The position numbers and the translations under genes are program-made. The notes beneath the pieces were generated by a model. It had not been told where the DNA came from and made no database searches. It saw only the letters and a list, made by a program, of their open reading frames with translations. Below are positions 16,473 through 24,067 of a stretch of DNA of 30,675 nucleotides, in pieces. Positions within the stretch are counted from its first letter, which is position 1; each line of letters starts with the position of its first letter. This DNA comes from a virus: positions 1-30,675 of IMG/VR virus record IMGVR_UViG_3300037487_000523; one strand, given 5' to 3'.

Positions 16473-17618
16473 TTACAATACAGTTTTGACGACTTCAATT
16501 CGGCGAATGATTGCCGTTACAGCCGAGCCAGATGTAGACAAGCGAAGGCGCATATCACCGCCGCTTATGTCAACAACACGCGACAGGTTGAACGTGGAAC
16601 CAACGTTTAGAATACTTGAAACTGTGTCGTCGACAAGTGTTCCGTTAGTCATCCCGTAAACTTCGAAGGCTTGCGCGTTGGCAGGCGTTCCAGTGACAAA
16701 AGCATACACTAGCCATTTTACGGCGAGCACACTCGCGGTTGGTACACTGTCGGCTGTTATTGCGGTAGTAAACGATGCAGTTTGTACGCCACGCAATTGC
16801 ATCAGTAGTACACCGATACGTTGAAACAACGCTTTGACAGTGCTAGTCGCCGAAAACAAAAGGTCGACAGGAGAAGTCCAACTTCCGAGGTCTGTGCTGC
16901 CTTGAGCAACGCCAGACAACGTGTCTTGGTTGTCGTTTACGCCGTCAAGTTTAGCAATTGCCGCTTCAACAGTGTCATTTGCCGCTACGTTACCAGATGC
17001 CGCAACGTAACCAGAGCTAAGATTGATGCCAGTCGCAATTGACCAATCGATATCGGCAATCTTTACGACAATAGAGCCGTTGTAATTTACAACAGCTCTG
17101 TTTTCGCCACCAGCAACGTCTGGCAGATAGTTAATACAAACAAATGTATCTTCCGCAACTAATGCAAACTGAGCCGCCGCGAGCGTAATCGAAGGCGATG
17201 AAACAGCCGTAACTTCAAGCAAAACAGGAGTGCCGTCGGCATCGGCGATAATAAAATCACCCGCGACAAAATCAGCGGCGGTTAACAGAGGCGCTTGGTC
17301 ATCTGCAAACGGCGTTGTCGACAAGTTGCGAGAGCCGACAGATACCGTATCGTTTGTGACGGCGGTTAATTTCTCACGGCGCCACTTGCCCATACCGGAC
17401 AGAAATATTGTCCAGTCACCCGCGGCTCCAACGTTTGCGGTCTTTTGAAACAACTGGCTAGTGCCAGAACGAAGATATAAACTTCCAATCGGCGAAGCTC
17501 CCTGTGTTCCCGAAACCCCGTCAGGGCTTGCCGTGCCGGAAATAATGTTAGATAAGTTTGCGCCATTTTCCTCGAAAATAGACACGCCAATTTCTACGCC
17601 GAATAAATCTCTAGCCAT
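16473..17618 (-). CDS. Fibre / spike protein with shared N-terminal module
   Basis: This 381-residue protein begins MARDLFGVEIGVSIFEENG with AGGGAGG upstream of the ATG. Residues about 42-72 contain 'ASPIGSLYLRSG', 'LFQKTAN' and 'GDWTIF', parallel to the N-terminal module of the neighbouring 496-residue fibre. Later 'AANDTVEAAIAKLDG' and 'STVKALFQRIGVLLMQL' are the kind of short helices found between beta-domains in phage fibres. The C-terminal 120 residues are beta-rich with 'GGDMRLRLSTSGS'. There is no enzyme motif. It is likely a structural partner of the 496-residue protein on the head or neck; whether both bind the same base is inferred from the shared module. Confidence 0.74.
   Translation of the reverse strand: MARDLFGVEIGVSIFEENGANLSNIISGTASPDGVSGTQGASPIGSLYLRSGTSQLFQKTANVGAAGDWTIFLSGMGKWRREKLTAVTNDTVSVGSRNLSTTPFADDQAPLLTAADFVAGDFIIADADGTPVLLEVTAVSSPSITLAAAQFALVAEDTFVCINYLPDVAGGENRAVVNYNGSIVVKIADIDWSIATGINLSSGYVAASGNVAANDTVEAAIAKLDGVNDNQDTLSGVAQGSTDLGSWTSPVDLLFSATSTVKALFQRIGVLLMQLRGVQTASFTTAITADSVPTASVLAVKWLVYAFVTGTPANAQAFEVYGMTNGTLVDDTVSSILNVGSTFNLSRVVDISGGDMRLRLSTSGSAVTAIIRRIEVVKTVL
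17073..17099 (-). other. 27-bp imperfect palindrome / RNA hairpin in fibre gene
   Basis: In the minus-strand RNA, AGAGCUGUUGU and ACAACGGCUCU form an 11-bp stem with one U-G wobble and an AAAUU loop. As DNA it is a 27-base palindrome with one mismatch pair. It lies within coding sequence, with no T run after it, so it is not a terminator of the usual kind. Confidence 0.5.
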
Positions 17619-17628
17619 GTAAACCTCC

Positions 17629-17967
17629 CTAAACTATTGTTTTAGAAAATCTGGCAAGCACTGAAAAACTCTCGTTATTGATAACACTCAATTTAAAATC
17701 TGCGCCGGATAATGTCGATTGTACACTGATAGCAAATGAATATCCACTTCTGCCATACATTTGATCATTCACCGTTACGCCATTATTTCTAATCATCAAA
17801 CGATTCGTTCTTAGATTTGTTCCGTTAGAAAAACTCATTAAATAATCTATTACTGAGAATGATGATTTTAATACACTATCGATTTCTACAGTAGTATTCG
17901 CAGGGACTAATACATTATATATCGGCGCAAGCAATACCGTCCCATTTTTTGCACCAATAACAGTCAT
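17629..17967 (-). CDS. Small virion-associated protein, unknown
   Basis: This 112-residue protein begins MTVIGAKNGTVLLAPIYN. I chose the ATG at 17967 because it forms a TAATG overlap with the preceding stop and has GGAAG 10 bases upstream; an in-frame ATG at 17997 would overlap further and lacks a site. The product is beta-rich with Asn/Ser/Val-rich strands and no signal peptide, cysteine cluster or enzyme motif. It lies between two probable virion protein genes in the block after the capsid gene, so a decoration or fibre-base role is plausible but unproven. Confidence 0.66.
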   Translation of the reverse strand: MTVIGAKNGTVLLAPIYNVLVPANTTVEIDSVLKSSFSVIDYLMSFSNGTNLRTNRLMIRNNGVTVNDQMYGRSGYSFAISVQSTLSGADFKLSVINNESFSVLARFSKTIV

Positions 17968-18764
17968 TATGCAATTTCTTCCACAACAATCGTGCAAGTG
18001 CCCGATGTTGATTTTCCGTAAATTAAAATGGTGTCTGATATGTCATAAAAACGCTCGTTTTGATCCATAACATACACGCCGACAAGTCCCACAGTCGCTG
18101 GATTATAGTTTAATTTTATTAACTGACCACTGAAATTCTGGATTGAAACAGCGTTTCGACTTGCACGCGGAGTAGCAGGTAGCGCTGTCCATGTTGTATC
18201 ATTTAAGACAACCTCGGTAACTAGTCCGCCAAGTGTTAGACCCTGCGTTTTCACGCCGCCGTGGATATTTACGTCTTGAATCCCTGCGTCACCACGCGCA
18301 AAAAAGTGCTTGCCTTGCGTCTCGTCAAATATAACGGTTTGTGATCCAATATCGGTTAACAAATTTGAATTGTCAGCATCTTTAAATAAAGATGAATCAA
18401 TATCCGAGGCGACGCTAGATATAACCGTTGTATAGACACCAAAGGTCGCCGTCCCGCCCGTCACTGTTACGACAACTCGCGGTTTGTTATGTATTTTTGG
18501 TACAATTATTTTATCAGAAGTTCCAGCGGCAGGTGTCGTATGGCTTTTTAAAATAGAATCTTCGCCGAATTGCTCCCCTATAGTTGTCTCTCTATATGAA
18601 ACCGATATCGTTGCGCCAATAGAAATGTCATGTACAAATAAAGTCGAAAGCAAAGCATTCCCTTGTGGGAATAACCTGCGTTCAAAAGTCCCGCTTGAAT
18701 AAGTAGCAAGCGGAACCGACGCCACGGTTTCAAATAATTCTAATCTTATATTTGGCTCTGTCAT
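17967..18764 (-). CDS. Probable head decoration / spike protein
   Basis: This 265-residue protein begins MTEPNIRLELFETV at the ATG at 18764, with GAGG 5 bases upstream; longer in-frame starts would lie in the terminator and were rejected. The C-terminal 110 residues follow a pattern common in phage virion proteins: 'VTEVVLNDTTWTALPATP', 'NAVSIQNFSGQLIKLNYN' and 'NERFYDISDTILIYGKS'. The N-terminal part is beta-rich. It is the first gene after the capsid terminator. A decoration or attachment-base role for the fibre block is inferred from position and the C-terminal pattern. Confidence 0.66.
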   Translation of the reverse strand: MTEPNIRLELFETVASVPLATYSSGTFERRLFPQGNALLSTLFVHDISIGATISVSYRETTIGEQFGEDSILKSHTTPAAGTSDKIIVPKIHNKPRVVVTVTGGTATFGVYTTVISSVASDIDSSLFKDADNSNLLTDIGSQTVIFDETQGKHFFARGDAGIQDVNIHGGVKTQGLTLGGLVTEVVLNDTTWTALPATPRASRNAVSIQNFSGQLIKLNYNPATVGLVGVYVMDQNERFYDISDTILIYGKSTSGTCTIVVEEIA

Positions 18765-18773
18765 TAAAACCTC

Positions 18774-18817
18774 AAAAAAAGAGAGGCAAGCAGGGTTCGC
18801 ACCCAACCTGCCCCTCT
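18774..18817 (-). terminator. Intrinsic terminator after major capsid gene
   Basis: On the minus strand AGAGG and GCAGG pair with CCTGC and CCTCT across a small internal loop, with a 12-base loop that may pair further, followed by seven T residues. It lies 15 bases after the capsid stop codon and before the ribosome site of the next gene. The spacing suggests it limits read-through from the abundant capsid transcript. Confidence 0.82.
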
Positions 18818-18831
18818 AATTCAACTAAAAA

Positions 18832-20208
18832 TTAAACCGCGATGTTGTAGCCGTACGAAACAGAAACTTCGGTAGCCGACTGAGTATGGCCTTTGAAGTC
18901 TTTGCGTTGGTAAGACGCCATTAACATACGATCTTGGTCAACCATGTCAGGTTGGATCTTAACTTTGATTGGGCGACGTGTTCCGACGTACCAACGATTC
19001 TTGTTAAGCAAAATCAAACCAGCGCGGTTGAAAGTAACGCCGTCGTAAACGCCAGTAGCGTTCAGGTCTTCTCTCATGTATTGGCTGGTAAGGATTGGAA
19101 TCCCTTGGTAAGCCGACAACACGCCCTTCAAAATTGTCGCCATTGGTCCGAACTTGTCGACAGTTGCAACTTGGTCAAGAGACTGAAGTTGAGCCGCAGC
19201 CGATGGACCAGCTAACAAAATGAGGTCGAGCGGGTTGACGCCGAACTTGCCCATGCGTGCTCGCAGGGTTCGCAACAATGCAGCAGAAACCACGCCATTC
19301 CCAAAATCGGTAGTTCCGCCGTTTGCGCTGTTCGCGAGCGCTTGACGACGAATGCCCTTCCAGAATTTCTCGGCAACGTCAGCGCCAAGAGCTTGCGTAT
19401 CTGAGTCTATATGCGTGCCGTCGTCGTCGCCGTTGATGATAGCCGCTTCGATCGCTCTGATCTGAGCGCGGACGACTTCGTCGCGTGCCACAGATAGGAT
19501 GTCTGGCGCCGAGTCTTCCGAAAGCTCTTCGGGCAAAATGTAGTATTCTACTGATTTTACAGCGGAAAACTGAATTTTGTTAGTTCCAAAGTTTGTTGCA
19601 GTTGCTTGTGTGTTTTCTGCAATCTTGCGAGCCTTGGTAACCGACGATTGGATCGGCATGTCGTAAGGGTTCGACAACATGCTGACTTGTTTCATTCTGG
19701 ACTCAAGCATAAATTCAAGTTCGAACTCAGGGACGAATGTCGACGCGGAAAGTGTAGGAACCCACTCGTCGCCGCCGCCAGATACGGTTGAGCCGAATGC
19801 CTTGAGGCGTCCGACTAGTTCTTCTTTTGCGAAACGTGAGTCGAGCATGTGCTTTACGCGGCCAATGCGGTCATTTTCGGCGCTAGAACCGATAACATCT
19901 TTTTCGCCGCCGTAGTAGATTTGACCAACCATACGAGCAACGTCAACGGTTTGTTTCAATTGAAGCACAAGTCCTTTTAGCTCAGGAGCAACGTGCTGAA
20001 ATTTTACATCGGCAACGTTGACATTCATAAGACTTTTAACATGTGAACATCCGAAAGCTGCCAAGGCGCGAGCCTCATCGCTGCCCATTCTGTTGCCAAC
20101 GGAGGATCCGCTATGGATGATTGTGTTAGCAAGATTTTTCTCACGTAATTCAACTTCTTGAACTCGTGCTTCTAATTCAGCCGCCTTAGTTTTTAGATCT
20201 TCGCTCAT
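18832..20208 (-). CDS. Major capsid protein (HK97 fold)
   Basis: This 458-residue protein follows the prohead protease. Residues 1-25 form a charged coiled coil and residues up to about 140 probably act as a removable delta/scaffold domain. The shell domain then begins near 'SGGGDEWVPTLSAST' (about 143-157), followed by 'ENTQATATNFGTNKIQF', 'VARDEVVRAQIRAIEAAII' and 'RRPIKVKI'. These are hallmarks of HK97-type capsid subunits. AAGGAGG lies 5 bases before the ATG. A perfect TATAAT hexamer lies at the protease stop, and an intrinsic terminator follows the gene, consistent with separate high expression. Exact cleavage by the protease after about residue 140 is inferred. Confidence 0.93.
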   Translation of the reverse strand: MSEDLKTKAAELEARVQEVELREKNLANTIIHSGSSVGNRMGSDEARALAAFGCSHVKSLMNVNVADVKFQHVAPELKGLVLQLKQTVDVARMVGQIYYGGEKDVIGSSAENDRIGRVKHMLDSRFAKEELVGRLKAFGSTVSGGGDEWVPTLSASTFVPEFELEFMLESRMKQVSMLSNPYDMPIQSSVTKARKIAENTQATATNFGTNKIQFSAVKSVEYYILPEELSEDSAPDILSVARDEVVRAQIRAIEAAIINGDDDGTHIDSDTQALGADVAEKFWKGIRRQALANSANGGTTDFGNGVVSAALLRTLRARMGKFGVNPLDLILLAGPSAAAQLQSLDQVATVDKFGPMATILKGVLSAYQGIPILTSQYMREDLNATGVYDGVTFNRAGLILLNKNRWYVGTRRPIKVKIQPDMVDQDRMLMASYQRKDFKGHTQSATEVSVSYGYNIAV

Positions 20209-20252
20209 AATTCCCTCCTTGGAATATTATTTAAATAGAAACACTTGTTTTT

Positions 20253-20281
20253 ATTATACGCCCATTAGCTTTAAACGCAAA
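20253..20281 (-). promoter_or_regulatory. Candidate capsid promoter
   Basis: On the minus strand a perfect -10 TATAAT (20258-20253) overlaps the protease stop codon. A weak -35 TTTGCG lies 17 bases upstream. It would start transcription about 40 bases before the capsid gene. The -35 is poor, so the call is tentative. Confidence 0.33.
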
Positions 20282-21558
20282 TCTAATGCGTTCAATCGTT
20301 CTGAAACAATGCCAGCCGTTTTATTTTCTGGCATTGTCACAGGAGGTTGAGCAGCGTCCGTTTCCGGTTGACCCTCTTGACTATCTAAAGCCGTATCCTG
20401 ATTTACACTTATTATTACTGATTCTAGTTTTTTTGACAAGCTTCTAAATTCTTCGATCAAAGTTCCTAACAAAATATTAGTTTGCCGACTTTGCATTAGA
20501 TACGGGTTTTCGTCTTGTCCGATTTCAGAGCTTGTATCCATCGCGATCCCTTTTTTCTCGGGAGCTGCTTCCGGCGGCGCTTCCGCGATAGGATCAAGTG
20601 GTAATGAAACCAATTCACCCATCATTGCCGAGCAACCGTCGCCCATATCAACAGCCTTTAGGGATTTGAATTGGTCGGCTGGTTTGACTTCACAAGTAAA
20701 GTTCTCGCCGTCTGCCTTCATATTTTCCGAAGGGTATCCGGCCTCCTCACACATTTTTTTGGCTTCGTCTAAATTACCACCGCACGCCTTGCCTGAAACC
20801 GTAAAGGATTGAACGGAGCCCTTCTCCTCAGGTTCCGCTGAATCGAGTGCTTGAAGATCTTCTAACTTTAGTTCAAGCGTTGCCGCGAATGCCGCAAGTA
20901 TCTTTTCAGGCACAGGTGTCAGGTCGCCCGCAAGCGCCGCCTTAACATCCTCTAAACTAGCGCCGGATGTTTCAGCTACGAGTTCACAAATGGCCGCAGC
21001 GTCGCCCTTCTTAGCGTCGATGGCCTCTAGTAATCCAGCGGCAACTTCCGCGCCTTTTGTTGCCATGACTAACTTGCGAGCGTCTTTATATGATTTCATT
21101 TTCTTTAAGTCCTTCGTCGTTAGGGTAAAAATAGAGTCTTGATTCATCGGTAACGAAACGACAGATACTTCATACAACTCGGCTTTCGTGATTTCGTTTA
21201 TACCAGCCGAGTCCTTGCCCTCTTCCTTTGCGTCGAAGCCGACAGAAAAAGCGTTTAAGATCCCTTCTTTAATCATGTCTCGCACATAGGATACCATAGG
21301 ATCTTTTGACTTTGAAATTTTCGCTTTGATGTATAAACCGTCGTCGGTCGCCTCGACACCAAGAGCGCGACCAATAGGTTTTTCCTTGTCGTGGTTGAAA
21401 AGGATGACGGGGTTCTTCTCGTAGTTAACGAGGTTCCAAGCCTTCTTGCCGATATAATCTTTGCCGCGATCGACGACGGCTTTATTTGCCCAGCCTTCAA
21501 TGATGGTATCGGTGCCGTCTAAGCTTACGTCTTTAATAATGAAATTAATATTTTTCAT
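20254..21558 (-). CDS. Prohead protease with scaffold-like extension
   Basis: This 434-residue protein has the catalytic set of HK97-type prohead proteases: His56 in 'LFNHDKEKPIGR', Ser105 in 'LNAFSVGF' and Glu130 in 'AELYEVSVVSLP'. The protease domain ends near residue 145. The remaining 290 residues are unlike a plain protease: acidic, Ala/Glu-rich and Pro-rich, with a small Cys-containing part at about 255-315 (KACGGNLDEAKKMCEEAGYP). A helical C-terminus has 'LLGTLIEEFRSLSKKLE'. This fits a protease fused to a scaffold that fills the prohead; the scaffold function is inferred. It overlaps the portal stop by ATGA and has GGAGG upstream. The product would cleave the capsid delta domain and itself. 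Confidence 0.9.
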   Translation of the reverse strand: MKNINFIIKDVSLDGTDTIIEGWANKAVVDRGKDYIGKKAWNLVNYEKNPVILFNHDKEKPIGRALGVEATDDGLYIKAKISKSKDPMVSYVRDMIKEGILNAFSVGFDAKEEGKDSAGINEITKAELYEVSVVSLPMNQDSIFTLTTKDLKKMKSYKDARKLVMATKGAEVAAGLLEAIDAKKGDAAAICELVAETSGASLEDVKAALAGDLTPVPEKILAAFAATLELKLEDLQALDSAEPEEKGSVQSFTVSGKACGGNLDEAKKMCEEAGYPSENMKADGENFTCEVKPADQFKSLKAVDMGDGCSAMMGELVSLPLDPIAEAPPEAAPEKKGIAMDTSSEIGQDENPYLMQSRQTNILLGTLIEEFRSLSKKLESVIISVNQDTALDSQEGQPETDAAQPPVTMPENKTAGIVSERLNALDLRLKLMGV

Positions 21559-24053
21559 GCAGGGTTTTCCTCCGTGTTAAGATTCTCAAAGCCAAGTGCC
21601 GCAGCGTTTTCAGGCGGCATGTAGATCAGACTGCATCTGCAATTTATTACGTCACCAGCTTGCCCGTTAGTATCGCGAGGGTACATTAGCTTTGTCCCGC
21701 TGCGTGGATCGGTAAACGGCTGGTCAAAATCTAATATTACGCCTTGCAAGCTTACATGATCCGCTCCGTCGCTTGCCTTCAAGCCGCGCACCCTGTCGTC
21801 ACCGGCGTTGACCCAAGACTTCTTTAGTCCAGGAATAATAGAACCGGCGTCGTTCATAGCCGCAGCCTGCCCTATAGACGCGGCGGTCAAGGTTTCGGTA
21901 CGGACTATTCTTTCAAGGCGCCCACCGATCTCGTCGGGGTTCGTGAACATTTCTTTAAGCCCGCGAACCATTTCGTCTACGGTTTGCTGCTTCTCAATAC
22001 CCTCAGTAATTGACGCCATTACTTGTTCTGTCGTCGTCTTGCTCATATACTGAAACGACTGCAAGCCGCGGTCGTCAAGTATTTGACGCCGACCGTCAGC
22101 GCGTTTCGCTTTGAGCGCCGAGATTTGATCCTCGTTAGGCAGGTTGAATGGAAGTATAAGCGACGAGTCATAGCCCATGTCCATCTGCGTCGCCAAGGCG
22201 TTAGCGTAATCCTCAACATATTGTGATTCGAAAGAGCCTAGAGCCTTACGCAGCCGGCGTTTAAATTCTGCCTTCGATAGCTCGTCAGCCTTGGTTACTA
22301 ATGATTTCTTTTTAATCATAGACTGCACTATTTCAATAGCCGAGACGGCCTGATCTGCAAATAAATTAGTCACAACCTCGGCAAGCTTTTCGGCGTGCTT
22401 GTCGGTCGACTCCTGCATGATCGCCTCGCGCTTAGACCACCAACCGTCGTTAGACTTTAGGACTACGTCAAGGCGCTCAATGTTTCGCTTCCTGATATCG
22501 TCTACGCTATCGACTGATTTGGTTGACGTGACGGCTTCTGGTACGCCACCCTGACCCAAAATGCTTCGAGCCGTTGATTCGTCAAGTGCGTATGCAACCA
22601 TTATAATGCTAACCGCAGAATCAAATTCTAATAGACCAGCTTTTACCTGCGTAACGATTTCAATGAGTGATGCAACTTGCGCACCATTTAAAGATTGTGT
22701 CGGTGTAGTAATAACATCTGCTGCAACATCAGTTGGAGGCGCATCCGTTGGAGCCGGTGAAGACGCTTGTGCTTGTTGCGGAAACATTGGCTGTTGGCCA
22801 TTAGGCACCTGTAGTTTCTCCCCGCCTAGTATCGGATCGATCTCGTATAACTCGGCACGGATTTCATTAACCGAGTGAGTCGATAGCATCTTGGTAGCAA
22901 GGTCGGCACGGCTAGTTTTATCCGCTTGTAACACTTCCACGTCCGACAGATCGAACTCCAAAAAGTAGTCATCAGCAAGTAATGGTTTGAGTGCCTTGGT
23001 TAAAGATTGTGCGATCATTTTCATGGAACCCTTGATCGGCCCGTTCCAGAAATTCCTTAGTGCTGTCTTGTATTCCTCAGAACCAAGAGAGCCTGAGTCA
23101 GCAAGCGATAGCTCGTGCTTCGGTATCTGCAATAGGTTGATGATCGTCTCGCGATTCAGCTCAAGGTATTCTTTTAATTGTTGATCCGCTAATTTGTGCG
23201 AGGCATCTTTAGCCGTCACGCCTTTAGGTAGTATCATATTGCGACGCTGATTAGAGCGGCCAGTATGCGAAGCCTCGAAGGAACGTAGTAGACGCAGAAC
23301 ATTGTTCTCATTTGCGCCGGCGTCCATCTCCAAGATCATTGAGGGCTGTGCGCCCTTGACGTAATAATTATTTAGGTATTCGGTTGAGTGTTTATTAAAC
23401 AGAACCGACTTGCGGCCAGCGATAAAGGGAGATAATCCCCATATCATGCTCGAAGGATTCGGTCGCCTGACGTGGCATATCTGCGAGGGAGGTATGCTAA
23501 CTGAAGATTTCAGCATAGGGAAATCTTCGGCGTTCCCCATAACAACTCTGTAGCATTTTATCCCACCGGTGACGCCTGTTTCTGAGTCGATCTGAATATT
23601 CTCGATCGGTATGTGAATAATTTGTCGAGAGGTAAATGCGACCCAGTTAACCGCATTACCTGTGCACATAAGATCCATCACGAGGGAATACATCCACTGG
23701 TAGTAGGTCTGATACTCGTTAGGCTGTTCAAGCATAGCTTGCACGGCGGTGTCTTCAACTACTTCCGTAACCTTTTGCCCGCGTGCGTTTAAAGTCTTTT
23801 TCATAACCATAATAGGCTGTGCGGCGATCTTCGAGGCGATGCGGTCGCAACAAATGAATGGCCAGTCCTCGCCAAACATCAAGCCCTTCAATGTATTGAT
23901 AGACATTTGTGTGTTTAGTTCGTTTTTCCAAACGCCGTTATTAGTGGCGTCTGAATTAAGGATATCGAAAGACTTTTCGGCGCCAGCGTTCAATACTCGC
24001 TCATAGGCAAGTATCGGAGGCTTGCGTTTTTTTCGCACTATTTGATCGGGCAT
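21555..24053 (-). CDS. Portal protein fused to Mu F / SPP1 gp7-like domain
   Basis: This 832-residue protein is about twice the length of a simple portal. Residues up to about 400 carry portal features: a lead segment 'GEDWPFICCDRIASKIAA', 'CTGNAVNWVAF', 'YLNNYYVKGAQPSMILEMD' and 'LLQIPKHELSLADSGS'. A linker (about 415-500) has Pro/Ala/Thr-rich sequence and 'NGAQVASLIEIV'. The C-terminal part, about 690-820, matches Mu F/SPP1 gp7-like minor head proteins: 'VRTETLTAASIGQAAA', 'WVNAGDDRVRG', 'PRSGTKLMYPRDTNG' and 'INCRCSLIYMPP'. Such domains enter the head with DNA. It follows the terminase by 14 bases and its stop overlaps the protease start. Confidence 0.93.
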   Translation of the reverse strand: MPDQIVRKKRKPPILAYERVLNAGAEKSFDILNSDATNNGVWKNELNTQMSINTLKGLMFGEDWPFICCDRIASKIAAQPIMVMKKTLNARGQKVTEVVEDTAVQAMLEQPNEYQTYYQWMYSLVMDLMCTGNAVNWVAFTSRQIIHIPIENIQIDSETGVTGGIKCYRVVMGNAEDFPMLKSSVSIPPSQICHVRRPNPSSMIWGLSPFIAGRKSVLFNKHSTEYLNNYYVKGAQPSMILEMDAGANENNVLRLLRSFEASHTGRSNQRRNMILPKGVTAKDASHKLADQQLKEYLELNRETIINLLQIPKHELSLADSGSLGSEEYKTALRNFWNGPIKGSMKMIAQSLTKALKPLLADDYFLEFDLSDVEVLQADKTSRADLATKMLSTHSVNEIRAELYEIDPILGGEKLQVPNGQQPMFPQQAQASSPAPTDAPPTDVAADVITTPTQSLNGAQVASLIEIVTQVKAGLLEFDSAVSIIMVAYALDESTARSILGQGGVPEAVTSTKSVDSVDDIRKRNIERLDVVLKSNDGWWSKREAIMQESTDKHAEKLAEVVTNLFADQAVSAIEIVQSMIKKKSLVTKADELSKAEFKRRLRKALGSFESQYVEDYANALATQMDMGYDSSLILPFNLPNEDQISALKAKRADGRRQILDDRGLQSFQYMSKTTTEQVMASITEGIEKQQTVDEMVRGLKEMFTNPDEIGGRLERIVRTETLTAASIGQAAAMNDAGSIIPGLKKSWVNAGDDRVRGLKASDGADHVSLQGVILDFDQPFTDPRSGTKLMYPRDTNGQAGDVINCRCSLIYMPPENAAALGFENLNTEENPA

Positions 24054-24067
24054 TCCTTGTCCCCTTA

